Source of the DNA: JAJCZZ01 sp964569085 | Lineage (GTDB): Bacteria; Gemmatimonadota; Gemmatimonadetes; Longimicrobiales; Gaopeijiaceae | NCBI GenBank assembly: GCA_964569085.1 | Contig: CAZMTA010000005.1 | Coordinates: forward strand, 1-64,000 | Direction of reading: 5' to 3' | DNA: 64,000 bases | Part shown: piece by piece, positions 1 through 9,025 of the stretch | Layout of the letters: each line of letters begins with the position of its first letter | Position numbering within the stretch: position 1 is the first letter of the stretch | Made by a program: the position numbers and the translations under genes | Notes under the pieces: model-generated | What the model was told of the DNA's origin: nothing | Databases searched by the model: none | The model's input: only the letters and a program-made list of their open reading frames with translations

Positions 1-55
<55 letters not shown>

Positions 56-61
56 TAGCAT

Positions 62-88
62 GAAAGCCCCCGCACCGCGGGGGCTTTC
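62..88 (+). terminator. Terminator hairpin after tRNA-Ile
   Basis: A perfect 12-bp G+C-rich stem (62-73 with 77-88) with a 3-nt loop starts 7 nt after the tRNA. It also lies downstream of the convergent propeller gene ending at 128, so it could serve both strands. The following T-run is poor (TGCGTTTC). Confidence 0.75.
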
Positions 89-127
89 TGCGTTTCGGGG
101 GGGAGGGGGGACGGGCCCGACCCGTGC

Positions 128-1132
128 TCAGCGTCGTCCCACCGTCACCCAGAAGGGCGTCCCCGGCATCGCTTCGCGGCGGGCGACCTCCCACGTCGCG
201 GCCGTCACCACGACCAGCTCGTTCCCGCCCGTGACGGCCACGTACACGCTGTCCCCGTCGGCGCCCGCCCGGACCCCGTGGGGCGCCGGACCCACCTCGA
301 CCTGCGCCACGCGCTCCATCGAGTGGGCGTCGATGACGTTGAGCACGCTCCCGCCCACTCCGGTGGCGAACACCCAGCGCCCGTCCGGCGAGACGTCGAT
401 GCCGTAGTGGGGTGGGGTCAGGGGGACCCGTCCGATCACGCTGTCGGTCCGGAGGTCGATGGCCGCCGCCTCCTGGGTGCCGAGGAGGGCGACCCAGAGC
501 GTTCCTCCGTCGGGGGTCACCGCGAGGTTGTGGGGCTTGCCGGAGACGGGGATCGAGTCGACCACCTCGAGGCGCGCGAGGTCGATCACCGCGATCCGGT
601 CCCCGTCCTGGATGGTCACGTACGCCCGCGCCCCGTCGGGGTCGAAGTCGATGTTGTGCGGCACCGGTCCCACGGGGACCGTGTCGGTCCAGGTCAGGGG
701 ATCGATCTGGAGGACCGCGACGGTGCCGTCCTCCTCGTTCGCCACCAGGATGCGTTCCCCGTCGGGGGTGAACCGGATCCCCTTGGGGGAGCGGCCGACC
801 CCCACGCTGTCGCGGACCTGCCCGGAGACGGCATCGAGGAGGTGGACGGCGCGGGTGCCGGTGCTGGTGGCCGCGATGCTGCGGCCGTCGGGCGCGAGGT
901 CGAGGTAGGTGGTGGTCGAGCCCGCGCTCCAACGCTCCCCGCCCGGGGCCGCCACCATGCCCGAGTCGCGGAGGGTCAGATAGGCGGCGTCGGCGATGTC
1001 GGCCGGGGCCTCGGCCCCCGGCTCCCGTGAGGACTCGGGCGAGTCCGCCTCGGACCCGCACGCGGTGCTCAGGGCCAGGACCAGCGCGAGGGAGAGGCGT
1101 GGGACGGGGCGGCGCGTGGGGGCGTGAGCCAT
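128..1132 (-). CDS. Lipoprotein with YVTN-type beta-propeller repeats
   Basis: This 334-residue protein starts with a basic and hydrophobic leader ending in a lipobox-like LSTAC, with Cys25 as the likely lipidated residue. The rest is a series of beta-propeller blades marked by repeated xPDG turns (APDGRS, TPDGER, DPDGAR, TPDGGT, SPDGRW), typical of the YVTN/surface-layer propeller family that makes about seven blades. Such proteins sit on the cell surface or in the periplasm and their ligands are mostly unknown. The ATG at 1132 was chosen over the longer frame to 1174 because it has a purine-rich ribosome site (AGAGGAG) upstream and starts the signal sequence directly. It is convergent with the tRNA. 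Confidence 0.85.
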   Translation of the reverse strand: MAHAPTRRPVPRLSLALVLALSTACGSEADSPESSREPGAEAPADIADAAYLTLRDSGMVAAPGGERWSAGSTTTYLDLAPDGRSIAATSTGTRAVHLLDAVSGQVRDSVGVGRSPKGIRFTPDGERILVANEEDGTVAVLQIDPLTWTDTVPVGPVPHNIDFDPDGARAYVTIQDGDRIAVIDLARLEVVDSIPVSGKPHNLAVTPDGGTLWVALLGTQEAAAIDLRTDSVIGRVPLTPPHYGIDVSPDGRWVFATGVGGSVLNVIDAHSMERVAQVEVGPAPHGVRAGADGDSVYVAVTGGNELVVVTAATWEVARREAMPGTPFWVTVGRR

Positions 1133-1204
1133 CGGTGTTCTCCTCTCGTGGGGGTGCGGGGCCCGTGGCTGCAAGCGGCGTGCCCCCCTACGCCACGCCT
1201 CCGC

Positions 1205-2026
1205 TCACGCCGGGACCGGCGTCCCCTCCCGCCGTTTCCGCCACCACAGGCCCAGGGGCACGGAGAGCAGGGCCAGGACCGTCAGGACCAGGGCCGGCTC
1301 GGCGACGGCTCCCACGTCGACGTGCCGGGCCCGGATGCCCACGAGCGCCCACGCCACGACCAGGGGCACGATCCAGGCGCCCCGGTGCACGGTGAGAAAG
1401 ACGCCCAGGAGGACCGCCACCCCCATCATGATCGGCGACCAGACCACCCCGGGGACGCCGAAGCCGCTCCACTCCACCACGTGGGCGTAGTGGAAGACGT
1501 TGGCGATGAGCGCCACGCTGATCCATCCCAGGTAGAGCATGAAGGGATAGGCCACCAGAATCCGTGGCGCCGCGCCCAGGGACCGCCGGTGGGCGCCGAT
1601 GCGCTCGCCGATGACCACGAGGTTCGCGAGGAGCGCGACCATGATCAGGAGGGCGGGAAGGAAGAGGCCGAAGGAGAAGGTGGTGATCCACCCCACGTTC
1701 AGCGCCGCGTTGGCCACCCAGGCCCAGCCGATCGCGCCCACCACCGGATCGTGGCGCCGGCCGGGAAGCGCCTGGTAGACCACGAACGCCCCCAGACCCA
1801 GGTAGATGAGGGACCAGATGGAGAAGGTCCAGCCGGCGGGAAGGAAGTAGTTGGGGTACGCTTCGGCCAGCGCCCCGACGGAGCGGCCGCTCAGCCGGCC
1901 GGAGCCGGCCAGGGCGTTCATGACCAGCACCCCGACGTAGGCCAGCGCGTTCACCGCGGCCCGGCCGGCTGGGTGGGACGGGGAGGAGGAGGCGGGCGCG
2001 TCGGCGGGTCGGGCGGTGGCGGTCAT
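1205..2026 (-). CDS. TspO/MBR-related multi-spanning membrane protein
   Basis: The 273-residue product is almost entirely hydrophobic, with about seven to eight predicted membrane segments. It contains the aromatic stretch AGWTFSIWSLIY, recognised from the tryptophan-rich sensory protein (TspO/MBR-related) group. Canonical TspO has five helices and about 160 residues, so this is a longer relative and tetrapyrrole or sterol binding cannot be assumed. The ATG at 2026 is preferred over the longer frame to 2077, whose extra 17 residues are Arg/Pro-rich and atypical. It lies upstream of and in the same orientation as the propeller lipoprotein, 72 nt away, so the two may be co-transcribed. Confidence 0.7.
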   Translation of the reverse strand: MTATARPADAPASSSPSHPAGRAAVNALAYVGVLVMNALAGSGRLSGRSVGALAEAYPNYFLPAGWTFSIWSLIYLGLGAFVVYQALPGRRHDPVVGAIGWAWVANAALNVGWITTFSFGLFLPALLIMVALLANLVVIGERIGAHRRSLGAAPRILVAYPFMLYLGWISVALIANVFHYAHVVEWSGFGVPGVVWSPIMMGVAVLLGVFLTVHRGAWIVPLVVAWALVGIRARHVDVGAVAEPALVLTVLALLSVPLGLWWRKRREGTPVPA

Positions 2027-2277
2027 GAGCCGGCTCCGGTGGGAGGGAGGCGGACGGGCTCGCGCGCGCACGTCCATCCGCGGTGGCGTGGATCGACGGG
2101 GACCCTAACCCCCGGCGCCCCATTCTGGTCCGGGTCCACCCGGGCCTGTCCAGAACGCCGGTCACCCCGGGGTGGTGGATCTCCCCACGCCCCGGTACGG
2201 AGGACCCCTGCTTCCGAGCTGCCCGCGACGTTGGGATATTCCCCCGCTGCCCCCGACGTTCCCCGAGGAGCTGGCCT

Positions 2278-2796
2278 ATGCTGAAGCAGTGCGCCTGGTG
2301 CGGCGACGCGCTGGACGACGCCCTCGGGGAGGGCCCGTCCCAACCCGTGTCCCACGGCATCTGCGCGGGGTGCGAGCGCGAGCTCGCCCGAGGGGACTTC
2401 AGCGTCCCGCTGGAGCGCTTCCTGGAGAGCCTGGACGCGCCGGTCCTGCTGGTGGACATGGAGCGCGGCGGGCGCGTGCGCGCGGCGAACCGCGCCGGGT
2501 TCGAAGCGGCGGGCAGCTCCCGGGAGCGGGGTCGGGACCGGCTCCTCGGCGAGGTCTTCGAGTGCGCCAACGCCGTCCTTCCCGGCGGATGCGGGCGGAC
2601 CGTCCACTGCTCGGGATGCGCCATCCGCGACACCGTCACCCGGACGGCGCGCACCGGCGAGGCGGTCACCGACGTCCCTGCCACCCTCACCCCCGAAGGG
2701 GCGGACGGCACCATCGATCTCCGCATCTCCGCCGAGCGCGTGGGCGGTCACGTCCTGCTCCGCCTCGACCGGGTCGGGCCGCGCCGCTCCAGGTGA
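2278..2796 (+). CDS. Small protein with two CxxC pairs and a PAS-like domain
   Basis: This 172-residue protein starts at an ATG 7 nt after GAGGAG. The N-terminus has CAWC (residues 5-8) and CAGC about 20 residues on, which looks like a zinc ribbon or redox four-cysteine site. The middle (about 48-150) looks like a PAS fold (APVLLVDMERGGRVRAAN). It carries further cysteines in FECAN, GGCGRTVHCSGCAIR, a pattern seen in PAS proteins related to sensor kinases. There is no output domain and no signal peptide, so it would be a cytoplasmic metal- or redox-sensing module. It is not assigned to a named family with confidence. Confidence 0.6.
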   Translation: MLKQCAWCGDALDDALGEGPSQPVSHGICAGCERELARGDFSVPLERFLESLDAPVLLVDMERGGRVRAANRAGFEAAGSSRERGRDRLLGEVFECANAVLPGGCGRTVHCSGCAIRDTVTRTARTGEAVTDVPATLTPEGADGTIDLRISAERVGGHVLLRLDRVGPRRSR

Positions 2797-2853
2797 CGAA
2801 TCCCGGCCCCTCCGTTAGTCTCCCCCCCGAACGAACCCAACCGAGGAGGGAGT

Positions 2854-4653
2854 GTGCGGCGAGGACGATGGAGCGGGGCGGTCGCTGCGGCGGCCGTGCT
2901 CCTGCTCGCGGGCGACGCGGAAGCGCAGTCGAGGGAGTATCTCGACTTCGACGAGCTGACCGACGAGCTGAGGGAGGTGGTGGACGGGAGCGATCACGCG
3001 CGGATGCGGTCCATCGGGACCTCCCACGAAGGGCGTGAGGTGTGGCTGGTGGAGGTCGGCGACCCCTCGGGCACGCCGCTGGACGAGCGTCCCGGCGTGC
3101 TGGTCGTGGGCAACCTCTCCGGGGACCACCTGGTGGGGAGCGCGCTGGCGCTGGAGACCGTGCGCTACCTCCTGGAGGACCCCTCCGCGGCCGGCGTCCG
3201 CCAGGAGCAGGTCGTGTACGTGGTGCCGCGCCTCAACCCCGACGGCGCCGAGGCCATGTTCGACGACGTCCGGCGGGACCGGCGGCGCAACGCCCGCCCC
3301 TTCGACGACGACAACGACGGCCGCACCGACGAGGATCCGCCCGAGGACCTGGACGGCGACGGCATGATCACCGTCATGCGCGTCCCGGATCCCGGCGGCG
3401 CCTTCATGGTCCACCCCGACGACCCCCGCCTCATGAAGCGGGCCGACCGCGCCGCCGGGGAGCGGGGCGCCTTCACGCTCCACACCGAGGGCGTCGACTC
3501 CGACGGGGACGGCTTCCTCAACGAGGACGGCTTCGGCGGCGTGGACCTCGACCGCAACTGGCAGCACGTCTACCCGTACTGGGAGCGGGACGCGGGCCCC
3601 CACATGGTGAGCGAGCCCGAGGTCCGGGCCCTCATGGACTTCGTGGTGGCCCACGACCGCATCGGCGCGGTCCTCACCTTCGGCCACTCGGACAACCTGG
3701 TGGCCGGCACCGACGCCCGGGGCAACTTCGCCGACGCCTCGGTGCTGCAGCTCGACGCCTTCGCCGCCGAGCCGTGGCAGGAGATCTGGGGCACGGGCTC
3801 CTTCGACGAGATCGGGGGCGGACGCGGCTTCCGCTTCGGTCCCCGCCTGGGCGCCGGCAACGTCCCCCTGCGCGGCGCGCAGCCGGGCCGGGACAACGAT
3901 CCCCAGTCGGGCCGCCGTCCCGCCGAGAGCGTGGACGCGGCGGATCGGGAGTACTTCAACGCGGTGGCCGAGGCGTACCGGGAGATCACGGGGATCGAGG
4001 AGGTCCTCGTGAACCGGGAGCCCGAGGGCGCCTTCTTCCAGGTGGCGTACTTCCAGCGCGGCATCCCCGCCTTCTCCACCCAGGGATGGGGCGCCGCGGA
4101 GGCGCTGGACGGGGCCACGGCCGACGAGCGCGCGCTGGCCTGGGCCGACTCCGCCGGCGTGGAGGTCTTCGACGCCTGGACCGAGCACGAGCATCCGGAG
4201 CTCGGCACCGTCGAGATCGGCGGCTTCCGGCCCTACGCCACGACCAACCCCCCAGCCGAGGCGCTGGGCGAGCTCGGCCGGCTGCACGGCGAGTTCGTGG
4301 TGCGCCTGGCGGGGATGCTCCCCCGGGTGCGCATCGTCTCCGCCGACGTGGAGGCCCACGGCGGGGGCGTCTTCACCGTGACGGCGGAGGTGGAGAACAC
4401 CGGCTACCTCCCCACGACGCTCCAGCACGGCGTGGTGTCGCGGGCCGTGGACCCCACCCTGGTGCGCCTCGAGATCGACTCCGGGCGCATCCTCACCGGG
4501 GCCGCCAAGTCCAGCGAGGTCGAGAAGCTGGAGGGCACCGGCAGCCGTGCCCGCTTCTCGTGGTTGATCCGCGGGAGCACCGGCGAGCGGGTCGAGATCC
4601 TGGCCCGCTCGGAGCACGGCGGCACCGACACCACCACCGTCACCCTGAGGTAG
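2854..4653 (+). CDS. Exported M14 carboxypeptidase-like protein, probably catalytically dead
   Basis: This 599-residue protein starts at a GTG with GAGGAGGG just upstream and has a signal peptide ending near DAEA|QS. The fold is that of zinc carboxypeptidases (M14) and aligns end to end with the next gene. The key residues are changed: the HxxE zinc motif of the neighbour (H109, E112) is S89 and H92 here, the substrate-binding NRN is DRN, and the catalytic Glu (neighbour E375) is Q410. Only the third zinc ligand, H278 in FGHSD, is kept. Two Asp-rich loops (DDDNDGRTDED, DSDGDGFLNED) resemble calcium-binding EF-hand or dockerin loops. A C-terminal beta domain follows. It is a candidate pseudo-peptidase with a binding or partner role. 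Confidence 0.85.
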   Translation: MRRGRWSGAVAAAAVLLLAGDAEAQSREYLDFDELTDELREVVDGSDHARMRSIGTSHEGREVWLVEVGDPSGTPLDERPGVLVVGNLSGDHLVGSALALETVRYLLEDPSAAGVRQEQVVYVVPRLNPDGAEAMFDDVRRDRRRNARPFDDDNDGRTDEDPPEDLDGDGMITVMRVPDPGGAFMVHPDDPRLMKRADRAAGERGAFTLHTEGVDSDGDGFLNEDGFGGVDLDRNWQHVYPYWERDAGPHMVSEPEVRALMDFVVAHDRIGAVLTFGHSDNLVAGTDARGNFADASVLQLDAFAAEPWQEIWGTGSFDEIGGGRGFRFGPRLGAGNVPLRGAQPGRDNDPQSGRRPAESVDAADREYFNAVAEAYREITGIEEVLVNREPEGAFFQVAYFQRGIPAFSTQGWGAAEALDGATADERALAWADSAGVEVFDAWTEHEHPELGTVEIGGFRPYATTNPPAEALGELGRLHGEFVVRLAGMLPRVRIVSADVEAHGGGVFTVTAEVENTGYLPTTLQHGVVSRAVDPTLVRLEIDSGRILTGAAKSSEVEKLEGTGSRARFSWLIRGSTGERVEILARSEHGGTDTTTVTLR

Positions 4654-4657
4654 ACCG

Positions 4658-6439
4658 ATGACGACGACGAACGGACGCACCACGGTCCTGGGGCTCGCCG
4701 CCGCGGTCCTCCTCGCCGCGGGGCCCCTGGTCCCGGCGGTGGAGGCGCAGCGGCGGGGCTCCGACCCCGAGCACACGCTGGACCTGACGTGGGATCGCTG
4801 GCTCGACCACGACGAGATCGGCGAGCGCATGCAGCTCATGGCCGAGACGTGGCCCGAGTTCCTCGACCTGCAGTCCATCGGGGAGAGCTACGGGGGCCGC
4901 GAGATGTGGCTCATGACCATCAACAACCCCGAGACGGGCGCCGAGGAGGACAAGGCCGCGATGATGATCGAGGCCAACGTCCACGGCAACGAGATCCAGG
5001 GTGCGGAGGTGGTGCTCTACACCATCTGGTACCTCATGGAGAACTACGGGGAGATCGAGGACGTGACCCGGCTGGTGGACGAGCGGGTCTTCTACATGCT
5101 CCCCTCGGTGAACCCCGACGGCCGGGACTACTTCCTGGACGAGGCGGGCTCCGGGGGACGCACCGGCCACGTGCCGGTGGATTCGGACGGCGACGGCGCC
5201 TTCGACGAGGACGGCCCCGACGACCTGAACGGCAACGGGGTCATCGAGCAGATCCGCAAGTTCGTCCCCGGGGAGGGGAACTACACCACCGATCCCCGGG
5301 ACCCGCGGATCATGCGCCCCGTCCCGCCCGGCGAGACCGGCGACTGGGTCATGCTGGGCTCGGAGGGCATCGACAACGACGACGACGGGCGCATCAACGA
5401 GGACCCGGTGGGCGGCTACGATCCCAACCGGAACTACGCCTCGGACTGGCAGCCGAACTACATCCAGGGCGGGAGCATGAACTACCCGTTCGAGCTGCCC
5501 GAGGCCCGCGCCATCAACGACTTCCAGATGGCGCATCCCAACATCGCCGGCTTCCAGTCCTTCCATAACACCGGGGGGATGATCCTGCGCGGCCCCGGCG
5601 CGGCCTGGCAGGGGCGCTATCCCGCCGACGACATCGCCGTCTACGACGAGCTCGGCGAGTGGGGCGAGCGCATGCTGCCCTACTACGACTACATCGTCAT
5701 CTGGCAGGGGCTCTACACGGTCCACGGCGGGTCCATCGACTGGACCAACGACGGCCTGGGCATCGTGAGCTTCAGCAACGAGCTCTGGAACGGCGGGCAG
5801 TACTTCAACAGCCCCCTCCTCCAGGAGCAGCAGCGGGACGCGGACCAGCCCATCAGCGGGGAGTACGGCCGCTACTTCTTCGACGACTTCCTGGAGCTGG
5901 GGGAGCAGTTCGTGGAGTGGGCCCCCTTCCAGCACCCCGAGTACGGGGAGGTGGAGATGGGCGGGTGGAAGAAGCTCAGCGGGCGGGTGAACCCGCGCTT
6001 CATGAGCATGGAGCTCTTCCATCGCAACATGGCCTTCACCCTCTACCACGCCGACATGATGCCCCTCATGACCATGGGCGAGACGTCGGTGGAGCGGGTC
6101 GAGGGCGACGTCTACCGGGTGCGCGTGGACATCACCAACGAGCGCCTGATCCCCACCATCACGGCCCGGGCCGAGGAGAACCACGTGGTTCGGCCCGACC
6201 TGATCACCGTGGACGGCGACGTGGAGGTGATCGCGGCGGGGTGGGTGCCCAGCAAGCACCGGCCGGGTCCCACGCAGCTCATCGACCAGGCCGAGCTGGA
6301 CCGGATCATGGTGCGCAGCGGCCACCCCGGCCGCACCACCCGGACGCTGGAGTACCTGGTCCGGGGGACCGGCGACATGACGGTCACGTACGACGCCGTG
6401 AAGGGCGGGCGGGCCAGCACCACGGTGCGGGTGCGGTAG
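4658..6439 (+). CDS. Exported M14 family zinc carboxypeptidase
   Basis: This 593-residue protein has a signal peptide ending near VEAQ. The M14 catalytic set is present: H109 and E112 in NVHGNE, NRN in DPNRNY, H303 in SFHNTGG and E375 in SFSNELW. It should remove C-terminal residues from peptides outside the cytoplasm, with one zinc ion. Like its upstream neighbour it carries Asp-rich loops (DSDGDGAFDED, DNDDDGRINED) that may bind calcium and a beta-rich C-terminal domain. The ATG lies 4 nt after the previous stop with GAGG overlapping it, so the two are probably translated together from one mRNA that ends at the hairpin at 6461. Confidence 0.9.
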   Translation: MTTTNGRTTVLGLAAAVLLAAGPLVPAVEAQRRGSDPEHTLDLTWDRWLDHDEIGERMQLMAETWPEFLDLQSIGESYGGREMWLMTINNPETGAEEDKAAMMIEANVHGNEIQGAEVVLYTIWYLMENYGEIEDVTRLVDERVFYMLPSVNPDGRDYFLDEAGSGGRTGHVPVDSDGDGAFDEDGPDDLNGNGVIEQIRKFVPGEGNYTTDPRDPRIMRPVPPGETGDWVMLGSEGIDNDDDGRINEDPVGGYDPNRNYASDWQPNYIQGGSMNYPFELPEARAINDFQMAHPNIAGFQSFHNTGGMILRGPGAAWQGRYPADDIAVYDELGEWGERMLPYYDYIVIWQGLYTVHGGSIDWTNDGLGIVSFSNELWNGGQYFNSPLLQEQQRDADQPISGEYGRYFFDDFLELGEQFVEWAPFQHPEYGEVEMGGWKKLSGRVNPRFMSMELFHRNMAFTLYHADMMPLMTMGETSVERVEGDVYRVRVDITNERLIPTITARAEENHVVRPDLITVDGDVEVIAAGWVPSKHRPGPTQLIDQAELDRIMVRSGHPGRTTRTLEYLVRGTGDMTVTYDAVKGGRASTTVRVR

Positions 6440-6460
6440 CGCCCCACCCGGGAACGAGCG

Positions 6461-6495
6461 CGGCCCCGTCCGGTCCAGGAGACCGGGCGGGGCCG
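6461..6495. terminator. Bidirectional terminator between convergent genes
   Basis: A 15-bp inverted repeat (6461-6475 with 6481-6495, one G-T wobble, 5-nt loop) lies between the M14 gene on + and the transglycosylase gene on -. Its position between converging stops supports termination on both strands. Confidence 0.75.
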
Positions 6496-6547
6496 TCGTC
6501 GTTCCTGCGCGCCGTGTGGCGGTCCCGTCGTCGATCTCGGCGCCGCC

Positions 6548-8881
6548 TCAGTCCGGGCGGCTTTCTCCGTCCGTCCCGTACAGCCCCTGGTAGATGGCCC
6601 GGTTCCGGGTGAGGATCTTCACGTAGTTCCGGGTCTCGCTGTACGGGATCCGCTCGGTGAAGAGCTCGGCGTCCCCGTAGGAGGGGAACTCCTTCCAGCG
6701 CTCGATGCGGTGGGGACCGGCGTTGTAGGCGCCGAACACCGCTGGGAGGAAGCCGTCGTAGTCCTCGATGTGCCGCGCCAGGAGATGGGTGCCCAGGTGC
6801 ACGTTCATCTCGGGGCGGTAGAGGAGGTCCGGCTCCCAGGTCTCGAGCTCCAGGTCCGCGGCGAGCTCCCGGGCGGTGGCGGGCATGAGCTGCATGAGCC
6901 CCCGGGCCCCCACGTAGGAGGTGATCCCGGCCTCGAAGAGCGACTCCTGGCGGATGAGCGCCGCGGCGACGGTGGGGTCGATCTCCCGGTCCTCGGCCGA
7001 AGCGGTGATGAGGGTCCGGTAGGGGAAGGGGAAGAGGAGCTGGAGGAGCCGGCGCGAGGGCCGGTCGCCGTCGTCCATGGCCAGCCCCAGGAGGATGGCC
7101 GACTGGCCGTACCCCCGGCTTGCGAGCGCTTCACCCAGGGCCAGACGGAGCCCCTCGTCCTCGCCGGCGGCCCGGTCCCGGATCCAGTCCACCTCCTGGC
7201 TCGCGGCGTCGGGGAAGCCGGCTTCCCGGAGGATGTCCACGCCCCGGGTCCACTCCACCACCCGCGCCTCCTGGTCCGCCGTCGTGGTCGGCGACGGGCT
7301 CATGGGGAGGGGCCAGAAGGGCTCGTCGAGCCGGCGGCTGGCCAGGAGGGCGTAGTAGGAGTCGCGCTCCTCCTCCAGGACCTCGCGGAAGAGCGCGCGG
7401 GCGGCGTCGTCGTTCCCCTGCTCCTGGCGGACGCGTCCCAGCCAGTACGTGGACTGGAGGGCCCGCGAGCCCCGGGGGTAGCGGCTCCGGTACTCCTCCC
7501 AGATCCGTCCGGCCTCGTCCCAGTCCTCCTCCTCGAAGGCCATCCCCGCCAGGCGCATCATGGCCAGCCCCGCCCGGTCCCGGCCGGGGTAGCGGCGGAT
7601 CAGCTCCCGGTAGATGGGCCGGGCCCGGTCGTACTCTCCGGCCTCGTGCCACACGTCGGCGGCCAGGAAGAGGTCGAGCGTGCCGCCGTCCGACGCCAGC
7701 TCCCGGTAGAGGGCGGAGGACTCCTCGGTCTCGCCCAGGAGCCCCAGGGTGCGGGCGCGGAGCCGGCGGACCCCGTCGTCGGCGGGGAGGGTCTCCAGGT
7801 ACTCCAGCGCGTCCTCGGGACGGAGGGCGTAGAAGAGGGCGTCGGCGTACTCGTAGCCCACGTCCCGGGCGCGCTCGCCGGAGGAGGGGCGGGCCTCGAG
7901 CCACGCCTCGAAGTGGGGGAGGGCGTCCTCGTGGAGGCCGCGGGCCACGTGGACCCGGGCCACGGCCAGGTGGTCCGCGGCGGACATGGCCGTCGAATCG
8001 GCCAGCAGGTGGTCGGCGGCGTCCCGGGCGTGGGGGCTGGCCGCCTCCAGCTCCACCGTGGCCCGGAAGGCGTCCCGCGCGGCCGCGGTGTCGCCCATGG
8101 CCAGCGCGGCGGCTCCGGCGGCCAGCATGAACTCCGCGTCGGTGCCGTCGCTGCGGGCCCACCCGCGGGCGTCGTTGGCGAGCTCGCGGGCCAGGGCCAC
8201 GTCCCCCGCGGTCCGGGCCGCTTCGACGTGGGCGCGGCGCGCCCACAGCTCGAGGATCCGCTCCGACACCCCCTCCCGGATGGCCCGCACCGCCGCCGTG
8301 TCCCCGCGGTGGGCCAGCGCCCGGGCCCGCAGGACGTCGAGCCAGGGCTCGGCCGTGGCCAGGCTGGCCGCCACCGTCTCCAGGAGGGAGTCCGCGTCCT
8401 CCCCCGCCGCCACCCGGTTCAGCGCCAGGCGGAGGCGGGCGGCGTCCCGTTCCGTGTCCAGCCCCGACGCCGTGGGCGCGATCTCCAGGAAGGTCCGGTA
8501 GCCCGCGGCGGCGCCTTCGGCGTCGCCCCGCTCGTCCCGGGCCCGCGCCAGGAGGTAGAGCCCCAGGCCCTCGGCGTAGCTCCCGGGCTGGTCCAGGCCT
8601 CCCAGGAGCTCCTCCACCCGGGCCCAGTTCCCCCACCCGGCGGCGGCGCGGGCCGCCAGCACCCGGTCCTCGCCGGAGGTGGGGGCCGTATCGTCCAGCA
8701 CGCGGGAGGCCTGCCAGGGGCGCTCGCTGGCCAGGAGGCCGCGGGCCTGCTCTCCGGGGCCCCCGGAGGCTTCGGCGGAGGCGGGCCCGCCCTCCCCGCA
8801 GGCGGCGAGGACCAGGGCCGAGGCGGCGGCGAGGGCGAGCCGGACGGTGGCGGGGCGGCGGGCGTGGAGGCGGCTGGGCAT
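6548..8881 (-). CDS. Lytic transglycosylase lipoprotein (Slt70-like) with a TPR-rich N-terminus
   Basis: This 777-residue lipoprotein has lipobox LAAC and then a long alpha-helical, Ala/Arg/Glu-rich region with tetratricopeptide-like repeats (about residues 40-600), the superhelical part of Slt70. The C-terminal SLT domain carries the catalytic Glu (E646 in RQESLFE), the GLMQLMP motif and AYNAGPHRIERW. It cleaves the MurNAc-GlcNAc bond of peptidoglycan to give anhydro-muropeptides, probably anchored to the outer membrane. The ATG at 8881 gives a proper signal sequence; an upstream alternative start in the same frame (8989) adds 36 residues without a recognisable signal and overlaps the upstream gene's terminator. 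Confidence 0.92.
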   Translation of the reverse strand: MPSRLHARRPATVRLALAAASALVLAACGEGGPASAEASGGPGEQARGLLASERPWQASRVLDDTAPTSGEDRVLAARAAAGWGNWARVEELLGGLDQPGSYAEGLGLYLLARARDERGDAEGAAAGYRTFLEIAPTASGLDTERDAARLRLALNRVAAGEDADSLLETVAASLATAEPWLDVLRARALAHRGDTAAVRAIREGVSERILELWARRAHVEAARTAGDVALARELANDARGWARSDGTDAEFMLAAGAAALAMGDTAAARDAFRATVELEAASPHARDAADHLLADSTAMSAADHLAVARVHVARGLHEDALPHFEAWLEARPSSGERARDVGYEYADALFYALRPEDALEYLETLPADDGVRRLRARTLGLLGETEESSALYRELASDGGTLDLFLAADVWHEAGEYDRARPIYRELIRRYPGRDRAGLAMMRLAGMAFEEEDWDEAGRIWEEYRSRYPRGSRALQSTYWLGRVRQEQGNDDAARALFREVLEEERDSYYALLASRRLDEPFWPLPMSPSPTTTADQEARVVEWTRGVDILREAGFPDAASQEVDWIRDRAAGEDEGLRLALGEALASRGYGQSAILLGLAMDDGDRPSRRLLQLLFPFPYRTLITASAEDREIDPTVAAALIRQESLFEAGITSYVGARGLMQLMPATARELAADLELETWEPDLLYRPEMNVHLGTHLLARHIEDYDGFLPAVFGAYNAGPHRIERWKEFPSYGDAELFTERIPYSETRNYVKILTRNRAIYQGLYGTDGESRPD

Positions 8882-8961
8882 CGACGGAGGGCCGGTCGGA
8901 GGGAGGGACGGACGGGTGGTCGTCCCTCTACCTACGCAGATTTCGGGCCGTCGCAAAGAAA

Positions 8962-9003
8962 AGGCGGGGACCGCCGCGGCTCTCGCCACGGCGGCCCCCG
9001 CCT
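8962..9003 (-). terminator. Rho-independent terminator of the heptad-repeat gene
   Basis: A 15-bp stem with one mismatch (8962-8976 with 8989-9003) is followed, reading on the minus strand, by CCTTTTCTTTG, a good T-tract. It ends the gene at 9026-9805 before the transglycosylase gene starts. Confidence 0.8.
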
Positions 9004-9025
9004 CGAATCGGTCGTCACCCGGTGT

